DNA of 64,000 bases from G965279335 sp965279285 (GTDB lineage: Bacteria > Pseudomonadota > Gammaproteobacteria > DSM-16500). The stretch is from the NCBI GenBank assembly GCA_965279285.1, contig OZ257147.1, positions 124,001 through 188,000 on the forward strand, written 5' to 3'. The notes beneath the pieces were generated by a model, which made no database searches, had not been told where the DNA came from, and saw only the letters and a list, made by a program, of their open reading frames with translations. Shown one piece after another: positions 11,801-20,721 of this stretch (positions within the stretch are counted from its first letter, which is position 1; each line of letters opens with the position of its first letter). The translations under genes were made by a program, and so were the position numbers.

Positions 11801-14800
11801 TTACAAGCAGCGGGTAAAGCAGCTTGTGAAACCAAAGATTTAAAACAGGTGCCGGAAGGGATAAGTTATTTAGAAAATGCCATCAAAATTTATGAGGCTT
11901 ATGGCAATAGTTATGCAGCAGAACTCAATGATTGTTATTTGGATTTGGCCTTGGCGCTGCAAGCGCAACAACAAACAGCCAATGCTAAAGGATATGTCGA
12001 TAAAGCTCGCAAGGCTGTGCTGAATAGTTATGGCAAAACCCACCCATACTCTGCGCATTGCGATCTGGTGCAATGGTACTTAGACCAACCAGCAAAGAGT
12101 ATTTTTACCATACGTAATCATGAACTAACTGAAACCTGGCATTTGCCACCGAACAATGATCAATACTTTGTTGGTCGTGAAAAAGAATTAGCACAACTAA
12201 AAGAACGTTTTAAATTAATGGAAGCTTCACAACGTGTGGTGCTAAGTGCTGTATCGGGTTTGGGTGGGGTGGGGAAAACCAGTTTGGCACGTTATTATAT
12301 TCATCACCCAGAACAACAATACTCCATGCGGATATGGTTTCGTGCAGATGATAGAATTTTATTATTAAGTGAATATCGTGAGTTTGCTTTACAATTTAAA
12401 CTTATTGAAGAAAAGGCATCAGAAGATGAAGTGATTTTTGCTGTTAAACGTCATTTACAAAAATATCCGAATTGGTTAGCCATTTATGATAATGCAGTAA
12501 GCTATGAAGGGCTAGAGAAATTTTTACCAGAAAAAGGTGGGCATCTTATTATCACTACCCGCCGACAAGAATGGCATGACTTAGCCAAGCCTATGCCTAT
12601 TGATGTTTTTAGTGAATTGGAAGCAAATAAATATCTAAAAAAATATATTTTTAATGATGTTAATAAACGGTTAGATGAAAGTGAAGAAAAGTCATTAAAA
12701 GCATTGTCCTATGAATTAGGATATTTACCTTTAGCGTTAGCACAAGCAGGGGCTTATATTAAAAAATCTAAAATATTTGTAGCAGACTATTTACAGCTTT
12801 ATAGTAAAGCTGCTGGGGAATTGTTAGCTAAAAATGTTATACCTACCGACAGCGGGAGTAAACCGGTTGCTATTATATGGGATATTAGCCTAAAAGCGAT
12901 ACAAGAAGATGAAAAAAAAGAGAAACAAGCAGTTGTAAGCTTGTTTATACTAGAGACAATGTCTTATTTAGATTCAACTAATATTCCACGAACTTCGCTA
13001 GAGCAATTGTTGCAAACTGCCGGATATGCAGAAAATATTTTATCATCTAAATTGCTTTTAAATAATGCTATTCGACATTTATTGAATTACTCAATGATCC
13101 AAATAGATGATAAGCAGAATATGGTAAGTGTACATAAATTAGTACAAGATGTTTCACGAAGTAACCATGATCGGCAGCAAGCTCAACTTTATACATATAT
13201 TATTGCTGCTAGTATCCATAAAGATTATAACAATAATCGAGATGATTTAAATGAATATAAACGCTCTCTGGCATTAATGCCGCATTTAATGAGCATTTAT
13301 CAGCATTGTAAACACTTGCGATTACAGTATTGTAGATTTACATTAAAAGTTTCTTTACACCCTGGCGAATGTGTTATAGGTATTTTGCGTGATTTGGCTA
13401 ACATTCATGGTGCAGGACTAGAGCAAGAACAACAAGCATTTGCCTATATTATAGAAGCAATAGTTATTGCATTGCGAATATATGGACGCAATCACATAGA
13501 AATTGCTTTTTTGTTAGATGAGCTTGCAAGCCATTTTGATAGTGACGTTAATGGGCTTATGCTACAAAAAAAATTACACGAGAAGGCGCTAGAAATTGGA
13601 ATTAAAAATCGAGGTGAAAATGATTACAATGTTGCTGTTACCTATAATCAATTGGCAATGGTGTGCTTTGCGCTTCATGATTATGATAATGCGATTCGTT
13701 ATTATAAGTTATCATTATGCATAAAACGGAAATTGAAGCCAAATAACAAAATCATTAGAAGTATTATTAATACAATGATTAATCTGGCAGGTCTATATCA
13801 ATCTAAAGAAAAATATAAAGATTCAATAAATTATTTTGAACAAGCGGAAGAACTGGCAATTAAAAGTAAAATAGTTGACTTATTGTCTGTTGTTCTATTC
13901 GCTAAGGCTAACTTTTATTATGAATGTAAAGAAATAAAAACTTGTGAAGAATTATTGTTAAATCAAGTTATGCCAAGCTTTCTAAAAATGTATGAAGGAA
14001 ATCACATACGCCTTGTACGTGTTTATGAGTTATATGCAAAATGTTCAGCATTACTGAATAAATGTGCTGAAGAGATTGATTATATTAAAAAAATTTATCA
14101 TATTATTCATGAGTGGCATGGGGGCGAGCACATACAACTAGCTGGAATTTTATTAGCTGTCGCAGATAATTATAAAGAAGTAAATAATTATGAAAAAGCC
14201 AAGGAAAGATTTGAAGGTGCTTTAAAAATATTTATTAAACATTATGGTGAGATTCATCCTAAAATAGCTGAAATACAGATTAAATTAGGTCAGCTGTATC
14301 AACAACTTAAATTAGCACAAGAAGGTATAGGATTTTGTGAAAAAAGCAAAGCGGCTTTTCTTGGTATGCTAAATGGTAAGTACCATGAGGTAGCTGTAAA
14401 GAAATTAATTGAAAATAAATTAGTTACTACTGAGGAGGCAGAGTGTTTATCAAAAACTATTGCTGATAAACCTGAATCACCTTGGCAACGTATAAAAATC
14501 CCTAAAAAAGCAGGTTTGCAAAATGAGCAAAAATTAACGAATATACAGATATTAGATACAATGGAAGAGCTCTTGAAGCAGCCTATCATGCAACCAACAA
14601 ATGCGAAGCTAATTGATATCCTTTTAGATGTTCTTCAGGATGAGTCGCTTCCTAAGTTAGAGGAAATAGTGGTAATTGCTGTTAAACCTGAGACACATGA
14701 TTACGTTACTAGATTGATTTCTTGCATAGGCCAAAATACTATTTGGCAAATTCAACAACCAAATAATCCATGCGGGCCAATTGTTTTGCCAAAATCCTGG

Positions 14801-15118
14801 TTAAAACAATTATCTTCTATTGCTATTGCAGAACTTGTCGAAGAGCTTGATATTGACCCACAGCTTTTGCAAATTCAAGACCAACAACCAGCCCCTCAGG
14901 TGATGACAAAAGTTAACGACAGTAAACCCTATCCAAATGCTTCGACGGCTGCTTCCGCTAGTTTTTTCCAATCTGCAGGTGTCTCTGTGGATACTAAAAC
15001 ACAAAATAATAATACCGCGCTTGTACAAACAGATGAAAAGCAATTTAATACAATACTAGCAGAATCAGGCAGTATGACGGCTAATCCTGCAACTCAATTA
15101 TCATTAAACAAAAATTAA
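8843..15118 (+). CDS. Giant clan CE protease - nucleotidyltransferase - NB-ARC - TPR protein
   Basis: Paralogue of the preceding giant gene, 2091 aa from ATG 8843. An in-frame TTG at 8816 and GTG at 8831 are alternatives; none has a strong ribosome site. The N-terminus differs from its sister. It looks like a clan CE (C48/C55-type) cysteine peptidase or YopJ-like acetyltransferase: His115 in DNHF, Asn130 in VNPLG, Gln163 and Cys172 in SCGVFS. After it come the same helical block as in the sister (about 390-500), the GSLAREE nucleotidyltransferase motif with Asp582/Glu584, one NB-ARC (Walker A GLGGVGKT 1139-1146, IYDN Asp1216, TTR, VHKLVQ), then TPR-like repeats and a low-complexity Ser/Thr/Asn tail. 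The OTU domain of the sister is missing here: the flanking sequences correspond directly. Clan CE enzymes of intracellular bacteria cleave ubiquitin or ubiquitin-like proteins or acetylate kinases; which applies here is unknown. Confidence 0.83.
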   Translation: MHLLTSSVVKKSTAASEKSANFAACHFSGKETSQKNLLEFANWYSTTAVENITFAPYSANQSVKALRCVFMPESKQSKDSCSFEKQFTTLVMLRNSCQAPVVCFIAFEPTGMDNHFIFCVLVNRQLLIVNPLGNHFQEKNYVSLIKAAKTCNFSIVVSCTVLQRDPDGLVSCGVFSAELMRHIATLSADVITKALTDTKAERCELKLENNQVLPYVIIDIANTPLLPASLHDLHTLKSGVDYQNKIVAIRHSHFALLEKGTNAAQSEQVLFNRLLMEPEFLDQLSTDSVHASLIRRFSAVDEKLPTSFPVNMPLSTTHSVTAGIRSKQNIPLREKLKLVTGIPTNTVLDVIVDYCAGRSDSILKEHTRFFTPLAERKQDKPIHVQEVEALQAESTKNYELAQQHSQTHWGYEYCLRAAFYSQVAFALMKQYDLIVYSAAIVEQLQNIEQAFPRLAFNALPSVSAAVSAPEAKQDIVQDLYLNGLDKNSHKIQLLAIRQFAREQLKIYQTPADSKTLTAAALQPPTMQGIYQVISQKIKELFITIISESVVQYKKLTGDSPPCDYAFIALGSLAREEITPYSDLEFGLLLEDKANKKINDENKIYFRNLCRLINFKLLALGETPANILNIPMPVVDGNAIANPILKGMCFDARVHGGHKNPLGKRNDTKPSEREETIFELIGTPNQLAYYQDEIHYNEKGKLKDEPFLASSLVQMSLIAGGKKGEFQLSSAYGQHLINEHREAVDYCLNDRVNQLWNSPVHLALYQTRTLELLLSDIERFRPKMGKMEEAGRSYSVKHDLLRIFDTICDHLALFFRLDERSSWDRIIVLAEAVNGRPALFSATAKLHLLQAIDSATKCRLAAYLSLDEQFENAILTNDNQVAFKGHISNKVFHLPTQTIFQIYYTLFPFWQAAKRFRDTRGSAKVFQDSMYKDFYDDSLFTQGQIKLLLEGQPQALNDFKQLIAQEEKSHDQKSVPTVNQSIAHAQLLQAAGKAACETKDLKQVPEGISYLENAIKIYEAYGNSYAAELNDCYLDLALALQAQQQTANAKGYVDKARKAVLNSYGKTHPYSAHCDLVQWYLDQPAKSIFTIRNHELTETWHLPPNNDQYFVGREKELAQLKERFKLMEASQRVVLSAVSGLGGVGKTSLARYYIHHPEQQYSMRIWFRADDRILLLSEYREFALQFKLIEEKASEDEVIFAVKRHLQKYPNWLAIYDNAVSYEGLEKFLPEKGGHLIITTRRQEWHDLAKPMPIDVFSELEANKYLKKYIFNDVNKRLDESEEKSLKALSYELGYLPLALAQAGAYIKKSKIFVADYLQLYSKAAGELLAKNVIPTDSGSKPVAIIWDISLKAIQEDEKKEKQAVVSLFILETMSYLDSTNIPRTSLEQLLQTAGYAENILSSKLLLNNAIRHLLNYSMIQIDDKQNMVSVHKLVQDVSRSNHDRQQAQLYTYIIAASIHKDYNNNRDDLNEYKRSLALMPHLMSIYQHCKHLRLQYCRFTLKVSLHPGECVIGILRDLANIHGAGLEQEQQAFAYIIEAIVIALRIYGRNHIEIAFLLDELASHFDSDVNGLMLQKKLHEKALEIGIKNRGENDYNVAVTYNQLAMVCFALHDYDNAIRYYKLSLCIKRKLKPNNKIIRSIINTMINLAGLYQSKEKYKDSINYFEQAEELAIKSKIVDLLSVVLFAKANFYYECKEIKTCEELLLNQVMPSFLKMYEGNHIRLVRVYELYAKCSALLNKCAEEIDYIKKIYHIIHEWHGGEHIQLAGILLAVADNYKEVNNYEKAKERFEGALKIFIKHYGEIHPKIAEIQIKLGQLYQQLKLAQEGIGFCEKSKAAFLGMLNGKYHEVAVKKLIENKLVTTEEAECLSKTIADKPESPWQRIKIPKKAGLQNEQKLTNIQILDTMEELLKQPIMQPTNAKLIDILLDVLQDESLPKLEEIVVIAVKPETHDYVTRLISCIGQNTIWQIQQPNNPCGPIVLPKSWLKQLSSIAIAELVEELDIDPQLLQIQDQQPAPQVMTKVNDSKPYPNASTAASASFFQSAGVSVDTKTQNNNTALVQTDEKQFNTILAESGSMTANPATQLSLNKN

Positions 15119-15193
15119 CCTAACACTATGAGATATGTAATGTCAAAAATACCATCAACAGTAACTCATTCATTGGCTAGGTTTTAGTTTTTT

Positions 15194-15573
15194 ATGGATT
15201 ATAGTCATGGTGTTAGCTCTGAAGGTTGGATTGCACCTGAATTAACTGATCCAGACAAAATCTATACTCAAAAATCTGATGTATTTAGTATGAATATCAC
15301 CATGTGAGAAATAGCAACTCGTAAAATCCCTTATGAAAAAGCAAAAAGTCGCGCGATGATTCCATTCTGGATGGTGCAAGGTAAACATGAAGAAACTCCA
15401 AACGATTGCCCACCAAAAATGGCGCATCTCATTAAATGGTGCTAGGATGTTGATCCAACTAAGCGCCTGACTGCAGCAGAAGCAGTGAAATATTTAGTGA
15501 TACAGAAAATGATAATGCCGCGCAAGTGAATAATTTAGCAAACGCAAGTTTTGCGGCGAGTTATCAAATTTAA
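15194..15573 (+). pseudogene. Decayed protein kinase, C-lobe remnant
   Basis: Reading from ATG 15194 gives a clear kinase C-lobe: GWIAPEL (subdomain VIII), YTQKSDVFS (subdomain IX), an EIATRKIPYE stretch, and DVDPTKRLTAAEAVKYL (subdomain XI). Two in-frame stops sit where kinases have conserved Trp: TGA at 15305 (in M-W-EI) and TAG at 15443 (in WC-W-DVDP). Both are one base from TGG. A frame change after the KYLV stretch leads into a last segment ending ASYQI at the TAA at 15571. The N-lobe and catalytic loop are not recognisable upstream, although a degenerate LARF stretch lies just before. The family resembles tyrosine-kinase-like eukaryotic kinases found in amoeba-associated bacteria. It is not expected to give a working product. 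Confidence 0.72.
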
Positions 15574-15582
15574 GGATTTTTT

Positions 15583-18021
15583 ATGGATGCTAAATCAATT
15601 ATTGTTACTATCAGCACTAGCGCCCCTAAAACTAGCACTGCTAGTACTGCCACTGTTGTTACTAATCCTCCTCACAAGACCTTTGAACAGAACCAAACAG
15701 TGATGATTGACTTGCACGGTTTGTCTGTAGAGCGCACACAAAGACGGGTGACTCAATATATAAAACACGCTCCTTCGGCGGGTTGGAATAAAATTCGTTT
15801 TGTCACTGGGCGTGGCAACCATGTCAATGCGCGTGGCGAGCGAGGAACCTTATATAAAAGTTTTAAAGAATGGTTACAGGCTGTTCCAGGTAATATAGCA
15901 AAAATAGAACAATTTGATGGTTATTACGAGGTGGATATTAAAGGTAATATTCCCATTCGTAATCCATTGATGGCATTCCTAGATAAAAGCGTCGAACAAT
16001 CATTAAAAGAGAATATTGACGAAATAAAAAAAGAAGCAGAAAAAAATAATGTAGATAATATGACAGCATTAGCGCTTTGTTACGACAAGGGTATTGGCGT
16101 TAAACAAAGCTACCAAAAAGCAACTAAATTATATTTAAAATTAGCGGAACAAAAAAATGCTTTAGCGCAGTATGAAGTAGGCTGTCGTTATTTTATTGGC
16201 AAAGGCATTAAGCAAAACGATCCTAAAGCAATAGAATTTTTAACATTATCGGCTAACCAAAATTTTATGTTAGCTGAATTTTTATTAGGTGATATTTACT
16301 GGAAAGGCTATGGAATCTTTCCGATTAACTACGTTCTAGCTAATCAGTATTTTCTCAAGGCTGCTAACCATGGTCATGCGGAAGCAGCACGCAAATTAGG
16401 CTGCGCTTATGCGGAAAAATTAGGTGTAGCTAAAGTGGATTATGCTGAAGCAATCCGCTGGTGGGAAAAAGCTGTAGAGAGAGAAGATTGTGTAGCAGCT
16501 TTTAATTTAAGTAATTTTTATCGCGAAGGTAAAGGTGTAACTAAAGATCAGAAAAAAGATTTTTATTACTTATGTCGTTCAGCAGAGTGGGGCGATCCTG
16601 ACGGACAAAATATGTTAGGACAAACCTATTATTTTGGTGATGACGCTGTTAAACAAGATAAGGCAGAAGGTCTTAGGTGGTTACATCGAGCTGCTGACAA
16701 TGTTTGCGTCGAAGCGCAATTTTTTTTATTTGAACATTACCGTTCCTTAAAAGAAGAAATAAAAGCAAAAGAATATCTCATCAGTGCAGCTGAGAATGGT
16801 TACCTTGAAGCCCAATTATGGATTGCCTGCACATCACAGGATGAAGCAAACAACAGCCCTATCAGCGAAAGCAAAAAAGATGTCAAGTCTAACTCTAGTA
16901 GTGTGATAAAAAAGGTAGAAGGGCTGCATGAATTTAGTCCGGATATGCAGAAAAACATGTTAGAGCAGTTATTAAATCAGCCAGTGAATGCTGTTTTACA
17001 AATAAAAGATGATGCTGTCAAATCTATAGTCGTAGATTTATTATTATCCGAAGATAGTACTCAAAAGCAAATAAAAAAAGGTGTGCAGATTTTAGAAAAA
17101 TTGGCAGATGAAAAATATTCTGTTGTGTTGGATCGCTTAGGTGCAATATGTTTTTCGGGAAACAAAGCGATCAAAAAAGATATTAATAAAGCATATAATT
17201 ATTGGTTTAGAGGAGCAGAATTAGAAGATACGGATTGCTTGTGTTCTTTAGGATATTATTGGCATTATGGAGCGGGCGGTAAAATAGACTTAGAAAAAGC
17301 AATTGCCTATTTTCTTAAAGCTGCTGCTAAAGGTAGCGCACATGCTAATAAGGAGTTGGGTGCATTTTATAGCCATGATACCTTGGGTGTAAAAAAAGAC
17401 CTCAAGCAGGCAGCTAAGTATTTTCAATGTGCCATGGAACTAGATCAGCCTAGGGAGCGTAAGAAAAAAAGAAAAGCATTTCATGCTACTCTAAATACTT
17501 TTCGAGATGCGTCTATGGGTTTAGCAATGCTATGTTACGAAGGGGTTGACGGTGTTCCAAAAGATGAACCAAAAGCGATAGAACTATTTAAACAATCTGC
17601 TGCAGATCGGAAAGCTGAAGCAGCACTTTTTCTTGCGGATCACTATAGAAGAAAAGATCAATTAGAAGAATTTTCGTATTACTTGCATATGGCGGCTGAT
17701 TTAGGCCATGAAAAAGCAAAAGATATGATAAATCGTATGCCTCCTGAAATGAATAACGTATTTAAGCAGTTGTGCGCCTCGGTGTCTAATAATGATTTGA
17801 CCGAATATAATTCCGACAGTAAAGAGCAAATGCTTCTTGAATTACAGCAGTTATCAAATAGTTTTGGTGAGCAACTGGAGTGGAAAATTTCAACGGAAAA
17901 TCGTGCTTGGGCTTATATCAGTGATGATCTAAGAAAAAAATTAATCGCTGTTAATGAACTGAAATCATATGTAAAAAAATCAACAGACGGACGTTTTTTG
18001 GTTATGATTAATGATATTTAA
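15583..18021 (+). CDS. Smr domain - Sel1 repeat protein
   Basis: 812 aa; ATG follows an AAGGA site overlapping the end of the kinase relic. Residues about 38-120 form a Smr (small MutS-related) domain, with the IDLHG motif at 42-46 and TGRGNH at 75-80. These are the signature residues of Smr nucleases that act on DNA or on ribosome-collision mRNA. From about residue 140 to 720 there are many Sel1-like repeats (for example AQYEVGCRYFIGKGI, AAFNLSNFYREGKGV), which form a protein-binding solenoid. There is no signal peptide. Sel1 proteins of Legionella and Coxiella are commonly secreted or host-interacting, but an Smr fused to a long Sel1 array is an uncommon combination. The last codons overlap the broken end of a transposase gene on the other strand, so the natural C-terminus could have been altered. 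Confidence 0.8.
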   Translation: MDAKSIIVTISTSAPKTSTASTATVVTNPPHKTFEQNQTVMIDLHGLSVERTQRRVTQYIKHAPSAGWNKIRFVTGRGNHVNARGERGTLYKSFKEWLQAVPGNIAKIEQFDGYYEVDIKGNIPIRNPLMAFLDKSVEQSLKENIDEIKKEAEKNNVDNMTALALCYDKGIGVKQSYQKATKLYLKLAEQKNALAQYEVGCRYFIGKGIKQNDPKAIEFLTLSANQNFMLAEFLLGDIYWKGYGIFPINYVLANQYFLKAANHGHAEAARKLGCAYAEKLGVAKVDYAEAIRWWEKAVEREDCVAAFNLSNFYREGKGVTKDQKKDFYYLCRSAEWGDPDGQNMLGQTYYFGDDAVKQDKAEGLRWLHRAADNVCVEAQFFLFEHYRSLKEEIKAKEYLISAAENGYLEAQLWIACTSQDEANNSPISESKKDVKSNSSSVIKKVEGLHEFSPDMQKNMLEQLLNQPVNAVLQIKDDAVKSIVVDLLLSEDSTQKQIKKGVQILEKLADEKYSVVLDRLGAICFSGNKAIKKDINKAYNYWFRGAELEDTDCLCSLGYYWHYGAGGKIDLEKAIAYFLKAAAKGSAHANKELGAFYSHDTLGVKKDLKQAAKYFQCAMELDQPRERKKKRKAFHATLNTFRDASMGLAMLCYEGVDGVPKDEPKAIELFKQSAADRKAEAALFLADHYRRKDQLEEFSYYLHMAADLGHEKAKDMINRMPPEMNNVFKQLCASVSNNDLTEYNSDSKEQMLLELQQLSNSFGEQLEWKISTENRAWAYISDDLRKKLIAVNELKSYVKKSTDGRFLVMINDI

Positions 18022-18867
18022 AGATCTTCTGATCTTTACTGACAACATATTTCAGCGAATTACGAATCTGATGTACCACACAGAGCTGAATTTCCGTTTT
18101 AGGAAACACTTCTCCAATCGCCTCAGGAAAACCTTTTAAGCCATCAATACTCGCAATTAAAATATCTTCAATGCCGCGAGCACGTAAATCATTCATCACG
18201 CTAAGCCAAAAGTGTGCGCCTTCGTTTTCAGAAAAATACATCCCTAAAATATCTTTATGACCCTCTTTGTTTACACCCAAAATAGAGTAAAAAGCTTTGC
18301 TTGTTACCTTACCTTCCTCGCGTACCTTGAAATGTATAGCATCTAAAAAAACAATCGGGTAAACCGCTTCTAATGGTCGGTTACGCCACTCCGTAATAAC
18401 AGGCATTAATTTGTCGGTAATTAAGCTGATTTTAGCAGCGGAGATTTCTAGCCCATACATGTCGCCAAATGTTCTGCAATAGCTCCATAGCTCATCCCTG
18501 CCGCGTATAACGATAATACTTTGTTATCAAGTGATTCGTTCAAGACAGTCTGACGTTTCTTTACAAGTTCGGGTTCAAAGCTACCATCACGATCACGCGG
18601 GGTTTCAAGTTCGAAAGAGCCTGTTCCTGTCTTCATCGTTTTTTTCAGTTTGCCATTGCGGCGATTAGGTTGATCTTGAATCTTGCAGCCTTGCAAGTGA
18701 GAGTCCATTTCACCTTCTAATGCTGCTTCAAGAATTTCTTTGATAAGCGGAGTGAGAATACCATCTCTTCCGGTTAATGATTGACCAGATTTAAGCTTGT
18801 TAATCGCTTCTTTTTGAAATTCGATAAAATCAAAATTTGCTAAATCAATTTTTTTACTACCCATCAT
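18008..18867 (-). pseudogene. IS256-family (mutator type) transposase, frameshifted and truncated
   Basis: Two overlapping frames make one transposase. The first (18867 down to 18448) has the N-terminal region with a LTGRDGILTPLIKEILEAAL stretch and PRDRDGSFEPE. The second (18460 down to 18008) carries MYGLEISAAKIS, the first catalytic Asp in FLDAIHF and the second in SIDGLKGFPEA, then CVVHQIRNSLKYV. A single-base change near 18455 separates the frames, which should normally read ...AEHLA-MYGLEIS. About 150 C-terminal residues with the third catalytic acidic residue are missing: the homology stops around 18020 at the end of the Sel1 gene. The element end upstream of the start is probably near 18900-18920, where GCTGACACAGTTGT resembles IS256-family ends. 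It is inactive. Confidence 0.82.
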
Positions 18868-19204
18868 ATCAGCTCTCCAAAGTTATAGAATTATAACAGT
18901 TTAAGAAAGCTGACACAGTTGTTTAAACACTACCTTTATCAGTGTAAAATTGATGAGATTTTTCGCTTATTTGAAAAAGTAACTGCACCTAATATTTATT
19001 CAACAGCTGCTGCGCTCACATCATTTGGTAGCCCAGCAATTCATCAAAATTCTCTGGCCTGCATAGATTCAAAAAATAGGGGTGATAACAAACATGCACC
19101 AATTCCTCCGTCGCCTGTAGATCCAACGATGAAAAAATGCCGTATGTGTATTATTGCATAGGAAGTATAATTTAGTTTAATAAAGAATTACTCGATGAAA
19201 ATAA
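18868..19204. other. Intergenic stretch, no supported gene
   Basis: The first 50 bases are probably the end of the IS256-type element. The rest contains an 80-codon + strand frame (18919-19161) without a ribosome site or recognisable family. On the minus strand short pieces read like decayed coding sequence but are broken by stops. I cannot assign it. Confidence 0.4.
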
Positions 19205-20464
19205 TTAAAATCTAATCCCATCCCGCAAATAAGATTCTAATGTAATAAGTTCTCCGTCAATTTTTAACTCTTTCATCGCTGCCAGTAATGCTCTATTTTC
19301 TCGAGGCAGAGTATTTTGATCCGCATGATTCCAGGTAACTTGGAATAATTTTTTTTGGCCCTGCGCGGTCTGAATCAAAAAATCAATTTCATATCGTTCA
19401 GAAGTTAAATAGTAATTAATTTTACATCCTCGTCGACGTAAGTCTAAATAAATGATGTTTTTAAAAATTCTTCCCAAATCATTTTCATAATCAAATGTAG
19501 TCGCTCTCACGATAGCAGAATCAATTGCGTAAATTTTTTTAGGATTTGTTTTAACCTTCCGGATGGACTTATCATATAGCGTTACTGCGAAATTTAAAAA
19601 CGCATCTTCAAGGTGCTCAGCATAATCATAAAGAATATCTTTGCTAATTGAATATCCCTGGCTCTTAGCATCGTTATAAAATTTATTAATCGTAAATGGC
19701 TTTGCAACATTGTGCAGCATGGATAATGCCATATATTTTATCAATGCTGGTGTTTTGACTGCGTGTCTCTCAATAATATCGCGATAAATAACAACATCAA
19801 TATACTCTTGCAGCGTCTGCTGCCTTTCATCAGAATTAAAATTTGTTAATTCAGGAAATCCACCTTCTGAGAGATATAAATTAAAACTTTGTTTTAACAG
19901 ATCAGACGTTTTTTTATCAAAAAGATGCCGATCTATTTCTATCTTTTTAGCTTGCATAAATTCAGAAAAACTATACGGCCATACTTCAACAGATAATGAG
20001 CGCCCGCGAAGCGTTGTCGCAATTTCTTTGCTAAGCAATTTTGATGAAGATCCTGTTAAAAACATCTCGGCGTTTTTGCTATCATGTAAGCGTCGAATGA
20101 CCAACGGCCAATTTTCAACATTTTGAATTTCATCTAAAAATAAATAACATTTTTTATCATGATTTTCGGGGTATAGTGAATAAAACGCGTCAACCAGATT
20201 GGCAAGTTTATGTTGATCTAATGGATAAAGCCGATCATCTTCAAAATTAATATAAAGAATACTTGTCTTACTTACTCCCTCATTCAACAACTTTAAAATA
20301 TGCTGATACATTAAATAGCTTTTGCCTGTACGGCGCATACCAATAGCGATTTTAATTTTATTCGGTGCGACTGGAAACTTAACCTCTCTCTGGACCAAAT
20401 GAGTTAAGCGCGCTAATTTAGCTTGGAATTCACCTAGTAATATTTCTAATAATTCAATAGACAT
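19205..20464 (-). CDS. AAA-family ATPase with DUF4143 C-terminus
   Basis: 419 aa. N-terminal AAA_14-type ATPase: Walker A GMRRTGKS (42-49) and Walker B YLFLDEIQ (Asp111/Glu112), followed by LTGSSSKLLS (sensor-like) and LRGRSLSVEVWPYSFSEF, the typical hallmark of this family. The C-terminal DUF4143 part has a winged-helix-like region (KPFTINKFYNDAKSQGYSIS, about 250-270) and a nuclease-like end with YEIDFLI and a conserved FQV strand. The length is normal for the family. The family is very common in mobile accessory regions; its biochemical role is not settled. The gene stands alone on its strand beside toxin-antitoxin remnants. A second, more distant member lies at 37871-39052. Confidence 0.85.
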   Translation of the reverse strand: MSIELLEILLGEFQAKLARLTHLVQREVKFPVAPNKIKIAIGMRRTGKSYLMYQHILKLLNEGVSKTSILYINFEDDRLYPLDQHKLANLVDAFYSLYPENHDKKCYLFLDEIQNVENWPLVIRRLHDSKNAEMFLTGSSSKLLSKEIATTLRGRSLSVEVWPYSFSEFMQAKKIEIDRHLFDKKTSDLLKQSFNLYLSEGGFPELTNFNSDERQQTLQEYIDVVIYRDIIERHAVKTPALIKYMALSMLHNVAKPFTINKFYNDAKSQGYSISKDILYDYAEHLEDAFLNFAVTLYDKSIRKVKTNPKKIYAIDSAIVRATTFDYENDLGRIFKNIIYLDLRRRGCKINYYLTSERYEIDFLIQTAQGQKKLFQVTWNHADQNTLPRENRALLAAMKELKIDGELITLESYLRDGIRF

Positions 20465-20679
20465 AACTTTCCTGATATTTAAGATGAGTGCATCATTATC
20501 TATCCCTCAATAATGGATATAATTACACAAATCTATCCTAATTTCAAGGAAGGTTTAGGTCGTCCTAAATAAGCCACTCAATATAGCCTATTGAAGCCTC
20601 AAAAATGCTTGTTATAATTACTAGTAGGCACTGATTTTATATTTATTTGTTATGATATTGTTATATATAGATTTTTACC

Positions 20680-20699
20680 ACGATATTGTCCGTTATCGT
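20680..20699 (+). promoter_or_regulatory. Inverted repeat upstream of the truncated antitoxin gene
   Basis: ACGATA and TATCGT arms separated by 8 bases, 22 bp before the start at 20722. The position fits an autoregulatory operator of a toxin-antitoxin unit. No binding data. Confidence 0.35.
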
Positions 20700-20721
20700 A
20701 AAAAAACAAGGGGTATGAGCC

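Noticed and set aside
18919..19161. 80-codon + strand ORF
   Set aside because: No ribosome site, no recognisable domain, low-complexity composition, and it starts in the putative end of the IS256 relic.
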